Source: Dillenia suffruticosa (lineage: Eukaryota; Streptophyta; Magnoliopsida; Dilleniales; Dilleniaceae). Taken from it: a stretch of 64,000 bases of DNA. A program made the translations under genes and the position numbers. The stretch spans positions 3,969,001-4,033,000 of the forward strand of contig JAVTVX010000026.1 in the NCBI GenBank assembly GCA_033439265.1, in the 5' to 3' direction. Each line of letters starts with the position of its first letter. Within the stretch, counting starts at the first letter, position 1. Shown here piece after piece: positions 12,211 through 24,101 of this stretch. The notes beneath the pieces were generated by a model. That model had not been told where the DNA came from and did no database searches. It saw only the letters and a list, made by a program, of their open reading frames with translations.

Positions 12211-12600
12211 GATTTTCAGGCAACAAACGACTTAGCTGAGTATGAGCCCCTTCTAATTGGATAACGAATAGTAGTATCGCTGGGAGCCCAAAACAAACGG
12301 GTCTTCACTGACAGTCAGTTGGTTGTTAAGTAGGTTAAAGAGATCTACGAAACTAAGGATTCGATAATGGTAAAGTATTTGACCAAGCTACAAGAAATGG
12401 AGGATAAATTCAACAAAGTGGACATACAGTAGATTCCCCAATTAGAAAACACACGAGTCGATACCCTCCCAAAGTTGGCTATCTTTGACTTGGTGGCCAC
12501 CAGCTGGATGGTCTACATTGAGAGTCTACCATACCCAAATATCGATGTGTCTGAACAAATCCAAACAGCAAACAATTCACCAATAGAGTACTACTTGAAA
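12211..12600 (+). pseudogene. gypsy RNase H, C-terminal half
   Basis: This continues the RNase H domain interrupted at 9018. An FQATNDLAEYE block (the conserved N.AEYEAL motif of the Tat-type domain) is followed by a TDSQLVVK-like block carrying a conserved Asp, and then a degraded tail with LEN-R-DTLPKLA. Three or more in-frame stops are visible. The integrase expected to follow is not recognisable. Confidence 0.75.
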
Positions 12601-12672
12601 CACGCATAACTACTAAACTCGTCCGTCGAAGCCTAGTGGTTTAGAGAAATTCAAGGAGAAGATGATCTATGT

Positions 12673-12905
12673 TTACCCATCTGGAAGATACATTTCTTAT
12701 TGATGAATGTTATGTTCGGTTGAGAGAGAAATTTGACAAGAGGATAAGCCGTATCTACCCATTTTTTGTAGATACATCTCTTATTAACGATACGTTACAT
12801 TCGATATTACATTCGGTCGAGAGAGAAATTCAACAAAAGGATGGGCTGTGTCTACCTGTCTAGGAAGTACATCCCTTATTGACCATACGTTACATTCTGT
12901 ATAGA
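12673..12905 (+). repeat. three imperfect tandem units of about 80-100 bp
   Basis: Units begin near 12674, 12756 and 12853, each with TACCC/TACCTG, (G)AAGTACAT-like, CTTATTRA-GATACGTTACATTC and TCGAGAGAGAAATT-type blocks. An inverted copy of the start of the unit occurs at about 13436-13490. All are inside the gypsy element, downstream of its RNase H. Confidence 0.6.
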
Positions 12906-13129
12906 TATATAGAAAATTAGTCGGTAGATAATTAATGAACCGCAGTGATCTTACCTGATTGTTTGGTTGGAATTGAGAGATTTTCCATGAGGAAGTGGCG
13001 ATCGTTACTGATAGTAGATGTGCAAGATCTCGAAGTTCCAGGTCCTAGGCACGATCGAGCGGTCCAAGTGGTTGAAACAATATGTCACTGGTCAAACTTA
13101 ACATACTTGATAAGACCCTTCCCAATTAG

Positions 13130-14455
13130 ACGCTAGCTTTCCTCCTGATTGAGATTGTCCAGTGGACTCTACTTTCCTTAGCACTAGATTGTTGGGCTTA
13201 AATATTCTAGTCCGAACCCCCTGTTGTAGTATTGTGTTATTTACTGTTGATAAGCTGTCATTCGAACAAACGCGGTTTCTCATAGCTTAGGGTGTAAGTT
13301 TGGTTGTTCACGCAATATTGGCTCATTCTGCTTGGGCTCGTATTGATCTAAGTGTTTGCTGATTTCCACCGGTATTACTACTTCCCAGCCATAAGTCAAA
13401 CTGAAATGCTCTCTTTGTCTCTACTGAATGTCCTACCGAGCATAGCGTATCGTTAATAAGGGATGTAGCTTCCCAATGGGTAGGCATGGCTCACGTTTTG
13501 ATTGAAACTTTGTAACAAGTTAGCGAACGATAGATACACAAACAAAAAGGCTAGTTGGGCAGTTCAAATACGTCGAGAGATATTATTATGCTTTACATCG
13601 TAGGTACAAGACATGCGTAGCAATTTTATAGAGGAAAAAATTTACTCGTCGATTTATTACAAGACAGAATAGATACAGACGAAACAAGAAGTACAAGACC
13701 CCATACGGTACAAAAAAGATATCATACAAATAGAAGAAAAGTTACAAAATTTTGCAAGAGAAACTAGGAAAGATATTGTAGAAGATAGGAGTTGGCCAAA
13801 AAGAGATGGAAAAGATGCATTAAGATCTGCATCTTCTCCACCCTTCGGCTTTGTCCAACCTCCCAACTCTTCTTGATGCTTGACCTGAAAAAGGTTGAGG
13901 AAGAATGCTCAGCCACTTGTTGCATTTAGGGGTCAGACGATAATTCTGATCCTGGGAAAAAAGCATTCACTACGAAAAAAAATCTCTTTGTACCCAAAGT
14001 CAACATTTTCGAGAAATCTTGACAGATTCCGTCATAACATGGCACCTTGTATCGGTAACCCCAGTCTTGGATGGCACTTTATATCGACAGAAGTCTTCTA
14101 ACACTCAGAGTTTTTGGGTTTAAAACCCGTGTTCAAATTATCTTTAAGGTATACAAACTCTCTATGGCAAAATCTCAAGAAGTCAATTCCAAATTACTTA
14201 ATGCAATATTGAAGCCTCCCCCTCTATTTATAATCTGAAGGTGTGACCTTTATGATTGTTGGTAATTGAAACGCTCTAATGGAAGACATGCACAATGAAT
14301 GAAAAATTCAAACTTTACAACTTCCTACAAAATATTTATTCCGAGTTCATTATTTCATGGTTATTGCCATTAACACTCCAGAGCTTTTCAAGTAACAACT
14401 CTTAAACCTACTCCCCATACTATTTCTTCAAAACAATAGAGGAGTAGGGGACAAA
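13130..14455. other. gypsy 3' internal region, non-coding or decayed
   Basis: No domain is recognised. It ends in a purine-rich tract (about 14440-14455, GAGGAGTAGGGGACAAA) that would prime plus-strand synthesis just before the 3' LTR. Some Tat-group elements carry an antisense frame in this position. The - strand frame at 13657-13866 is in the right place, but it matches nothing I can name. Confidence 0.45.
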
Positions 14456-15120
14456 TGATATTATATGATCTAAGAGCCCATTAGCGTGTGACATGGGCTC
14501 AAGGCCTAACGAACAACATATGCTAAAAAACTCCAAAGACGCATCATTTACACGAGCCACGTTCCTTTTTCTTGGTATCTAACAACTAGTTCTTACGTCT
14601 TCTTGGTTTTCATCATTCGGTCAATATCGGAGTAATATGTATATTTTCATAAAATATAGGGAATGACATCTCGTAATGAGAAAGAAAATTTATGAATCCT
14701 ATAAAGAAAATAATCTCTTCATGAATTGAAAATTTTTCTAATTCGTAAGATTCTGAATTTTTTAAGATTTCATTTGATACCGTGAATTTTAGGATACCCC
14801 CTTAAAGAAACTAGAATTTCGGCACCCTAAGTGCATACGAGATTTACACAGATAAATTATATACATCATCAACCCTGTCGGTTAGATAAGTTCTTTTGCT
14901 CTAAAAAACTCACACATGCACACCATGATAGAACATAGTTATCTTTCGGTCTGTTTCTCTCTTTTTAAAAGTTACTCTCTCTAAGTTGGATATCAAAATC
15001 TCTTCTGTCATAATATTCTTTGGCAATCATTTATAGGTTCCACTTATCAAGATTGATGGATGATCGATCAATCCAAAATCAACGTATCCATTATCCTACG
15101 GGTCAAATCCACCGCTTACA
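14456..15120 (+). repeat. gypsy 3' LTR
   Basis: It starts TGATATTATATG after the purine tract and ends TACA, followed by the AAAAT duplication. It ends 972 bp upstream of the host gene's start codon and has the same orientation as that gene. Confidence 0.8.
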
Positions 15121-15415
15121 AAAATAAATTAAAGGTTTTCCACACACTGACGGGCTTTTGTTGAGTTCAATATGGGACGCGGAATAGAGAGCGCCCAGGA
15201 TAGAGGTTCGGTCACAGGTGTCAGCATGACAATAGTTTAAAGACCAAAAAAAAAGAGAAGAGCGTTTGCCAATTGGGTTCATGACACGTGTGGGTCGAAG
15301 AGGGAAGGAGCCCCAACCTCATGACCCAATCCAGCCACATTATGTCACTAAACCCTGCACTCACGTCTGCCAAATCTATAACATATTTTTAATTTGAAAT
15401 TTACACTCTTTCTCT

Positions 15416-15459
<44 letters not shown>

Positions 15460-16092
15460 CTGGTTAACGTTATAGGGACGAGGATAGACTTTTAAAAATA
15501 TTTGGAAAGTGGAATGTATTTTGACACCTACCCTTGTCAACTGAATTACCCCAACCCCACCACCACTTGAGTGGTTGAGTCTTTGCATTTGCGACTATCA
15601 TTGCATTTTAGCCAAGATTAACGCCAGATTTTTACCACCTCATTTTACTTCCATGCCCTTCGCTTTTGTTATTTTCCTCCAATTCTAGTTACCCTTTGCA
15701 GGGGTAAATATTTATCAATTTGATGTGCAAATTTTCGACCTTAACCTTAATAGACGCGAAATGAAGTTGGTCGAATCCAATAAAAAAACCGAGAGAGAGA
15801 GAGAGAGAGAGAGACGATGTGCTCTTTCGCCGATTTTGGTTACGATGCTTGAACAGACTCACTCTAATAGCATATTGGCGTTAGCTCCAAGTTCTTGACT
15901 TGTTACTCTACACACGACTCCTTTTAAAAACCTCTCCTTTATCTTCGCTCTCTCTCCAATTTCCCAATCCAAACACACTCTCCCCCCTCTCTCTCTGCCC
16001 TACCTTTCGTCGCTTAGGTTTTTGTCTTTTTAATTTCCATTATCTGTCTCTGAATTCTGCGTTTCTTTTATTTACAAAAAGAAAGTGAAAAA
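15121..16092 (+). promoter_or_regulatory. presumed promoter and 5' leader of the glutaredoxin-DEP-DUF547 gene
   Basis: The interval contains a G-box-type ACACGTG around 15286, CT and GA microsatellites, and a strongly pyrimidine-rich stretch at about 15940-16010 just upstream of the start codon. No convincing TATA box is seen at a usual distance. The transcription start cannot be placed from sequence alone. Confidence 0.45.
15409..15456. repeat. (CT)n microsatellite upstream of the host gene
   Basis: A nearly perfect run of about 24 CT units. A (GA)n run follows at 15791-15814. Both lie in the 970 bp between the gypsy element and the start codon, and CT/GA tracts are common in plant promoters and 5' leaders. 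Confidence 0.9.
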
Positions 16093-19000
16093 ATGGGGTC
16101 TCTCGTCGGCGAAGGAAAATTCTCCGAAGCCGACGGAGGAAATATAGTTTCCATGGGGGAAAAGGAAACCAAACATGATTCCCTCAACCCCGAATCCGAT
16201 GATCTCCCTTACAACCAACAACTTCAAGATTTATTGGAAATCGGAAACAAGGATGAAATTCAAATTTCTCCGGTGGCAGTAGCCGTTAGAAATATAGATA
16301 CGATGATTCCACCTAATTCGCAGTTACCGAAACCAGAGGCTCCCCCTGGTCTAAATACGATGAACTCTCCGTCTCCACCGTCACCGGAAAATTTCTCCAG
16401 TATCGATATGCCGGCGATCGGGAAATTCTTCAGGGAGAGAAGCAACAGTCTGACCTCGGCAATAGCAAAAAAGCTTTCTTCTTTGAGCGAAGATCGAATC
16501 ACGGAATTCAATCTCTCAGGTTTAAAAGTGATCGTACGGCAGAAAGAAGAAGTCCAAGAAGTCGAAATTGATCACGGGAACCTGAACTCCAAAATCAGGG
16601 GGCGAATCAGCTTCTTCTCGAGATCAAACTGCAGAGACTGCACAGCCGTCCGATCGTTCTTGAGAGAGAGAGGATTGAGATTCGTGGAAATCAACGTTGA
16701 CGTTTATCCGACGAGAGAGAGAGAGTTGATAGAGAGAACGGGGAGTTCATCGGTGCCTAAGATTTTCTTCAACGAGAAATTGTTCGGAGGACTGGTGGCT
16801 TTGAATTCGCTGAGGAACAGTGGGGAGTTCGATAGGAGACTGGTGGAGATGGTTGGGAGGAAATGTCCCGATGCGGCGCCTGCTCCTCCGGTGTTCGATT
16901 TCGATGATCCCGAGGTTGAAAGGACGGACGAGATGGCTTCTGTCATTAGGGTCGTGAGACAAAGATTGCCTATTCAGAACCGTCTAATGAGAATCAAAAT
17001 TGTCAAGAATTGCTTCTCCGGGTTCGAGATGGTGGGCGTCATGATTCAGCACCTGCACTGTTCAAGAAACAAGGTACGGCTAAGCCCTTCATTCTTCACT
17101 TTTATCAAATGACTATTATGCCCTTGGAATTTTCAATTATTACAACTAAGTTGTTTTTTATTTTATTTTCTTTTGCAAAATTATATCCGGGGGTATAATG
17201 AGCAGGTGGGACATGGTTGAGAACCCTTGTTTTAATATTCCGATCGGCTCACGCTAATATGTGGGATATTCACAAGATATGGGTTATATTTTTTTAACGT
17301 ATAAACATTTATTAAATCTATAATTATCTTAATATTTGAATTAAATTATTATCAAGACTAATGAAAAATATAGTTTATATCAATGATAAGAATAAAAAAG
17401 AGTAATCATTGAAACTCTAAAAAAGACTAATGAATGAGATAAAAAAGAGTAATACGTGGAGTAAAAAACTAAAGAAATAAAAAGATAACCATATTTGGGT
17501 TCTAAAAAAATAAAAGGCGGAAAACCTATGTTAGAAAGCCGAAGAACTTATGAGAGAAAAAAGGGTTAAAAATAAAAAAATATTTAAATGAAAAAAAAAG
17601 AAAAAAACCATGATTCAAAAATGAAAGGACGATTATTTGTGGGGTCAAAGAAAACAAAAGAGAGAAAAGCTATAATAAAAAAATCAAAAGGATAAAATAA
17701 ATAAAAAAGGATAAAAAAATCAAGGACTTGAATGGAGAAGTGGGGCCGAGAAAGTGCAAAAAACTAGTGTCTAAAAAAGATGAATGACTTAAGAGAAAAA
17801 ATGGATAAAAAATAAAAAGAGCAAAAATCTAAGTGAAAAAAAGCTATGCTTTAAAAAATAAATGGATGACCAGTCGCAAGATTTCAAACACCAAAAGAGA
17901 AAGAATTTATGTCTGAAAAAGACCGAACGACTCTAGAGGAAAAAAAAGTTGGGTTAAAAAATTAAAAGAGTAAGGAACTGAATGGGAAAAAAAATAAAAA
18001 CCTAGAATCTAAAAATGAAGAGAAGACAATTCTTCAGGCCAAAAAAACCAAAGGAGAAAAATTTATATCCCAAAAAGATGAAAGATTTAAGTAAAAAAAA
18101 GGATTAAAAAAATTGAAGGATTTGAATGAGAAAAAAACCAAGCGTGGTTCAAAAAAGATGAAATACCTAAACAAAAAAAAAGGTAAAAAAAAAAGCTCAT
18201 GGACCTAAATGAAAAAAAAAAGTGTGATTCAAAAAAGATGAAATATCTCAGCGAAAAAAAAAGAAAAATGGGTAAAAAAAAATGTAAAGAACTGAATTAA
18301 AAAAGACCATGGTGGCGTCCCTCAAAAGACAAAGGACCCAAACGAAAAAATAACCGAGCAAAAAAATGTGGAAGGATTTAAATAAAAAAGACTTAGGTTC
18401 TAAATGAAAAAATAAAAAACATAGTGGGGTCCCCAAAGAGCTAAGTGAAAAAGAAAAAGAAATCAGGCCAAAAAAAAAAAAGTGCAAGGATTCAAAAAAA
18501 AAAAATCAATGGGGAAAATTGCAGGGTCCCGGGGATGACCATCCATAAGGCCTAAAAAACTAAAAGCGAAAAAATCTATGTTTGAAAAAGATGAAAAATT
18601 TAAGAGGGAAACAAAAGTTGGGTTTAAAAAAAGAGCAATGACTTGAATAGAAAAAAAATAAAAAGTTGTGATCTAAAAATAAAGGGATGATCATCCGTGG
18701 AGCCAAAAGAACAAAAAGGGAAAAATTTATGTTCTAAAATGATGAAAGTTCTAAGTAAGAAAAGGGTTAAAAAAAGTTGAAGAACCTGACTAAAGGAAAA
18801 GATATCAATTGTGGTTAAAAAAAAGGAAGTACCTAAGATAAAAAAGAGTAAAAAAAGTTCAAGAAGTTAAATGAAAAAAAGAAGGTGCAGTCCAAAAAAG
18901 ACAAGGATTTGAGTAAAAATAAAAAAAAATGAGTAAAAAAAAGTATAAAGATTTGAATGAAAAAAAAAACCGTGATCAACAAAAGAAAAAGAATCCAAGT

Positions 19001-22000
19001 GAAAAAAAAATCTAGCAAATGGGCAAAATAGCGCGTGAACAGTACGCGTGAACAGTTACCCCTCCAAAAGAGGAGAGACCCGAGCGACAAAAAAAAAAAA
19101 AAAAAAAAGAAAGAAAACGGGCAACAAAAAAAAAAAATACACAGATTTGAATGAAGAAAAAAGATTGCAAGGGTACTTTGGTAATTCAAGAAAAAACGCG
19201 TCAGCAGCAAGGAATCCCAACTCCCGTTTTATGTTTTATATATATCGGTAATTTTTGTTTCTTACCCAAACAAAGGTGATTTCCCCTCCTATCCTATAGA
19301 AAATAGCCCTATTCATCTAAAGGAGAAATTAAACATTATATCATTCTTTTCAAAATTACATTTTAATAAGGATTATCTCAGCTGTACCACCCTCCTCCCT
19401 TTATAATGCTCTCGAGTTTGAATCTCTCTATATACAAAAAAATATAAATTTATGTGTCAAATAATTCTCAAAAATACTCAAAAAAATATATGTACCTTTT
19501 TTTTTGCAAAAAGGCAATTTTAACATGTTATTACATAAAGAAATTTGAAGTTATGATTTATGATACATAGAAACTTCTAATCATTAACCTTTTTTTCGTT
19601 TTTGAATTGTTTCGGTATTCTAAATTAATTAATATTTATACAAGAATATTTATATTTTTATATTTACATATTTTTTCATATTTAATAAATTATTCGCTTA
19701 TTTGCTTATTATTATTATTTTTATATTATTTTTCTTATGATTAATAATTATATTTGATTATTTTATATTTTTATTATAAAATATGACTATTTTATTATTT
19801 CTATAAGATAATTAATATTTATATAAAAATTTTTATATTTTTTATGTTTACATTCATTTTTCTGTTTGCGTTTCCATGCAAGTTAGGGTGTGACACACCG
19901 TGACAAAATGCTTATTCCTTTATATACTAGAGTCCTTGGAAATTGCTAAAAAATAGAAACAATAATTTGTGTTTAAATTCAAATCAAAGCGTGAAAGACG
20001 AAAGACAGAGAAACAAAGAACTTTTACAAGATGAAAGTCAATTAAATAACCAAATTTCTCCTACCACAATTTTAGGTTTGAAGGCGAAGGATGATTTGGT
20101 ATGAAATGGACCACTTTGATCTGCTTGTTTTCCAAAGCCTCATTAATTCTTTGAATTCTAAGTTATTAAACATTGAATACATTTGCAGTCATTTGGGTGT
20201 TTCTTGAGTGGTCCCCTATTAGTAGTATCTAAGGAAGCAAACTCTTCCCTTCTCAAGTCAAGCCTTTTGTTTTAAGTAAATTGGATCAACAACTTATGTT
20301 CAAAGAATTGATTTTTTTTTTTTTTTTTTTTTTGTACCTTGGCTGGGTCACCACTCAGTATCCGGAGTTTTGCCCCGACTATCGACCGCTGCAGGGTCCA
20401 TTTTTTTTGTGGATCTTCCAATATTATTTTTTCCGTACCCAGGGAGAGTCGAACTCCTCACCTGGTTAAGGGACGAAGGTGTCCATCTCACCTATGCCAA
20501 CAAGTGTTAGTATTTGATTTTGACACTAGCCGAAATATTTTAGGTTTTGGGTCAATAGAAACCCTTTTTATTGAGAGATTAGTGGTATGAAATCTCTATG
20601 ATCTGATTTGATAATAGTTAGGAATGCCAAGAATTTTGGTTAATGTGTTGAATGTTTTGTGGGAGACATAGCATTTTGAAATGTTATGATTGCTGGAGTG
20701 CTGGACGATAAAACCCATCTAAGTGATTTTGTCTGATAGCTCCTTAACATGCCACAATCCTGCAAATTTGGGTCCCTAAGACAGAGACCCATCTTCCTAT
20801 CTTTAATTTCTTAGATGTTGTCTCTAGTGGAATATTGGGATGCCTTAGTAGGCCCAAATGTCTCTTTGGACCACCAAAGGAAAAGCTCGTTTGAGGTATG
20901 CCTCAATGACTGCAAATTCAAAGTATGTTGGAAATAAGGCAAAGCCAAGATATCTTGCCATTGCTTGTGCACAAGAGAAAAATAGAATCCGTTGGTTCAA
21001 AGACAAACCGGCAATGGGTAGGTGAATTTTGAACTAGTCACAATTGGGATTGTAATTTTAATTTCTTTCTTGAATTGTTTTAATATATGCCAATATATTA
21101 CGCATTAGCGTTTTATATTAGTACTTGTCTGATAATTGAATAGAATTATTCTTCTCCAAATTGTTCTACCTAGATTCTCGTCTCTCTTCTTGTGGCTTCT
21201 CCGTAGTTATCTTTTTCCCTCTACTTCTCCCTCTCTCTATCACTTTCTACATAGGCAAAGCAGAAAGCAATTTAAGGAAAGAAAATCAGATTACAATCTC
21301 AACTATAGAATAACCAATAATGAAGATGACCCACTAACTATAGATCTATGTGTGCTGCATCAGGTTTCTCTCTCTTTTTAACTCTCCTTTTGTTTGTGTT
21401 TGATGCTTCACTTTCTGTTCTCTGTAGCATTGATGGACATTTTATTTAAACATGTGTAGGCTGTTGAGATTGGAAAGCAACTTGCAAGAAAGAACTTCAT
21501 CCATCATGTCTTTGGGTAAAGCTGATAACTTTGAAATTTGTGTCTAGTGTTCCTCATAATATTCCTTTATGAAAGACTGATTCTAAACATATTCCTTTAT
21601 GAAAGACTGATTCTAAACTATGTATGATTTGTACAGAGAAAATGATTTTGAGGACGGAAATCATTTTTACCGTTTTCTAGAGCATGAACCGTTCATTACT
21701 AAATGCTTCAATTTTCGAGGATCTATAAATGACAATGAGCCAAAACTGGCTGCTATGGTTGGCCAAAGGCTCACCAAGATAATGTCTGCCATACTCGAGT
21801 CATATGCCTCAGAAGACAGGTGCCATATCGATTATGATGCAATCAGCAATAGTGAGGAATTTCGTAGGTAATATGACTTAGAACTGCGTAGTTCACGAGA
21901 GTTAAACAAATTGTCTGTGCTAATTCTGTTCCTCGTTACATCATTTTTAGCTACCCTAATCTCTGAGGTTCTTCATATTGTGCAGATATATAAATTTGAC

Positions 22001-22874
22001 TCAAGATCTTCATCGGGTGGATGTTGCAGAACTGTCATCAAATGAGAAGCTAGCCTTCTTCTTGAACCTGTACAATGCCATGGTCATTCATGCCATGATC
22101 AGGGTGGGGCGGCCTAATGGAGGAATTGACAGAAGATCACTATATGCAGAATTCCAGTACCTAGTGGGTGGGTATCCCTACTCACTAACCGCCATTAAAA
22201 ATGGGATTCTGCGAGGCAATCGAAGGCCCCCATACACCTTGGTCAAACAATTTGGCGCCACAGATAAGCGCTCAGAGGTACGTAATTCAGACATTGTTAA
22301 TAGAAGTCTAGGCTAGGTTTTATTTCAGGATTACAAGTACAGTACAGTTTATGAAATCCTAAGTTTTGGAATGTATAGGTTGCACTGATGAAGGTGAATC
22401 CATTGTTTCATTTTGGACTCTGCAATGGAACAAGGTCAAGCCCCATGGTGAGATTCTTCACACCACATGGAATAGAACCTGAATTAAGAACAGCTGCAAG
22501 AGAGTTTTTCCAGAGTGGTGGAATAGAGGTGGAACTTGGCAAAAGAACGGTCTCTTTAACGCGTATATTCAAGTGGTAAGCCTCCTCCCTACTCTTCTGT
22601 AGTCTTTTTCATTTGGTATGAATGTAAACCAAGTGCATGAAGAATAATCCAATGCCTCTCATTTTCACTAGTATGAAAAATGTGAAATTTCTCCTTCTGA
22701 TTGCAACATTCTCTCCGCAGGTTCAATGTGGATTTTGGACAGGACAAAGAAATCCTCATGTGGGTCATCCCCTACTTGGATTCAACAAAAGCAGGACTTC
22801 TCACACATCTTTTAAGTGATGGAGGGCCTGTTAATATTGTGTACCAGAACTATGATTGGTCTGTCAATTCCTAG
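16093..22874 (+). CDS. glutaredoxin-like / DEP / DUF547 protein, six exons
   Basis: Exons: 16093-17073, 21460-21515, 21637-21867, 21986-22277, 22379-22575 and 22721-22874. All introns are GT-AG and all phases agree. They total 1911 nt, giving 636 residues, close to the roughly 630-residue Arabidopsis relatives of this architecture (AT3G11920 type, from memory). Residues 1-165 are a low-complexity, Pro/Ser-rich extension. About 168-252 form a glutaredoxin-like fold with the CxxC site C180-R-D-C183 and a VPKIFF cis-Pro block. About 281-360 form a DEP domain, ending HHVF and then ENDFEDG. About 424-565 form DUF547 (EKLAFFLNLYNAMVIHA, PLFHFGLCNGTRSSP). The C-terminus ends DWSVNS. The start codon is the first ATG after a pyrimidine-rich leader, in good context (AAAATGGGG). 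DEP domains often mediate membrane association; the role of DUF547 is unknown. The reading frame looks intact and expressed-type. Thiol-redox activity is inferred, not shown. Confidence 0.9.
17440..19130 (+). repeat. degenerate A-rich tandem array, about 148-bp unit
   Basis: The + strand is almost pure purine with blocks recurring in fixed order: AAAAAGATGAA(A)GACTTAAG, GGGTTAAAAA, TTGAAGGAYTTGAATGRGAAAAAAA, then a GGATGACCATCCGTGGGGCC-like core. The core recurs near 17480, 17625, 17863, 18015, 18531 and 18675, so several neighbours are 145-150 bp apart. Copies are badly eroded after about 18100, where shorter subunits dominate. The phenylalanine-rich open frames on the - strand (for example 18833-19210) are shadows of this array. 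Confidence 0.7.
19030..19060 (+). repeat. short duplicated GC-rich motif at the array end
   Basis: GCGTGAACAGT occurs twice, 14 bases apart, at the right end of the A-rich array. This could be the non-A-rich edge of the element that brought the array in. Confidence 0.5.
19605..19885. repeat. AT-rich dispersed repeat, copy 2
   Basis: Partner of 4773-5105 in the same orientation, ending with the same TCCATGCAA block. Confidence 0.55.
20312..20517 (-). mobile_element. tRNA-derived SINE, copy 1 (antisense in intron 1)
   Basis: Read on the - strand, it has a tRNA-like head with A box TGGCATAGGTG and B box GAGTTCGACTCTCC in correct spacing, a body ending GACCCAGCCAAGGTAC, and a poly-A tail (poly-T at 20312-20333). 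It is clearly homologous to 41842-42045. No target-site duplication could be identified here. Confidence 0.8.
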
Positions 22875-24096
22875 ACATCTCAGATGATTTATGCCCAGTG
22901 GGAGATCATTCACAAAATTGAAAAGGAAAAATGCAAAAAAGAAAAGGGAGTGAAGCAGTGTGTCAAGAGTAGTGAGAGATTTTCTATACAATACCATACC
23001 ATTAAATTTTGGAATCCGACGGTCTGTGCCGAGCTAAGATTTGAGCGTGATAATTAAATAGATTTAGATAGAGAAAATTTTCTCATTGTATTATTTTGAT
23101 CACTTATTTTTTAGTCACATTAGCTTTAATTTACGAACCTTTAAATAAGAATTTCTATTACAACAAAAAATCAATGAAATAATCTAATTGAGAAAACCAA
23201 TATTATATATTTTTATTGTTGCAACAAAGTACAAAAAAAAAAAAGAAATTAAATTTTGTGTGTTTTAAAATATTAATAAAATTACATAACTAAAATATTA
23301 CCCAATTTGTCTTTTTCTCATTTTTTTGCTTGTTTAGTTTATGATCTTCTTTCTCTCTCTTAATATATTATTCAAGTACAGGTTTTAGAGGGATAACATG
23401 GTTTGGTCCATGTGTTAAAAAGTATGGGAATTCGTTAGCAGGTTTGGAGCTTTTATGGTAACTAATGCTAATGGCCTATTTCTTTTCTTTTTTTTTTTTT
23501 TTTGGGTACATTAAAAAGAACTCGAAAGCTCGGGGAAGAGAAAGTATCTTATAGCCCATTGGCCAATTTCCATTTTCTTTTGCAAGCGGAAAAAGGAGAG
23601 GACAAACTAACCGTTGGGTCACACATATCAACCCTGCAATACATGTCTACAGAATCTACACAAAATTACAAAATTAGTCCCAAGGTCATTAACCGGTTGA
23701 CGGTCAACCAACGGCAGTATTATAATCAATGAGTGAGTAACCAACGATCAGTTAAATTAGTAGAATTTGATTATAAATCATTTAATCAAAATCCTGAATT
23801 TGATTCGCGATTTATATATAGAGCAGACTACGTTGGAAGGATAATTCCCTAAATATGCCATTGTAAGTTCCGAACTGAATTAGTCGAAATATAATTCTAA
23901 AAACCAGTTAATATAATACCAAAAAAAATAATTAATGATTGAGGGACGGATATAATTGAAAAGAAAATAAAAAACAATTTTATATTTTATAATTTTATCT
24001 TCATCTCCGATCCTTACTTTTATTGGTTTATTGATAATTGGGACAACAGTATAAACATACCCAAATCAATTGAAATCCTACATAAAATTTATACAA
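22875..24096. other. 3' flank of the host gene, no second gene seen
   Basis: AT-rich with poly-A/T runs (23228-23244, 23489-23503). It presumably includes the 3' UTR. The polyadenylation site cannot be placed with confidence. The open frame at 23502-23732 matches no family I recognise. Confidence 0.4.
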
Positions 24097-24101
24097 AGTA
24101 G
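24097..24101 (+). other. target-site duplication (left) of copia element A
   Basis: AGTAG, repeated at 39756-39760 directly outside the opposite LTR. Confidence 0.9.

Larger units (their letters stand above)
6176..15120 (+). mobile_element. Ty3/gypsy LTR retrotransposon, decayed, with a nested solo LTR
   Basis: A whole element is delimited by two related LTRs (6176-6891 and 14456-15120), a primer-binding site just after the first, a purine-rich tract just before the second, and AAAAT target duplications on both sides. The interior shows reverse transcriptase and RNase H in the order of gypsy pol. The RNase H type and its neighbouring conserved blocks resemble the Tat-like group. No gag or integrase could be recognised and many stops are present, so the element is not autonomous. 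A 3.2-kb foreign solo LTR at 9024-12205 splits RNase H, so it is younger than this element. Confidence 0.85.
17074..21459 (+). other. intron 1 of the host gene (4386 bp)
   Basis: It has a GTACGG donor after exon 1 and a TGTAG acceptor before GCTGTTGAG, and it splits the DEP domain. It is far larger than introns 2-5 (101-145 bp) because it contains an A-rich tandem array (about 17440-19130), an AT-rich dispersed repeat (19605-19885) and a SINE (20312-20517). Confidence 0.85.

Noticed and set aside
13960..14100. A further CACTA-like element starting CACTACGAAAAAAA
   Set aside because: Only the first dozen bases resemble a terminus; no subterminal repeats or second end follow.
16260..16962. - strand frames of 71-83 codons within exon 1
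   Set aside because: They are shadows of the well-supported exon 1 on the + strand.
18248..19210. Phe/Leu-rich - strand frames resembling membrane proteins
   Set aside because: They are the complement of the A-rich tandem array in intron 1; poly-T codons give Phe runs.
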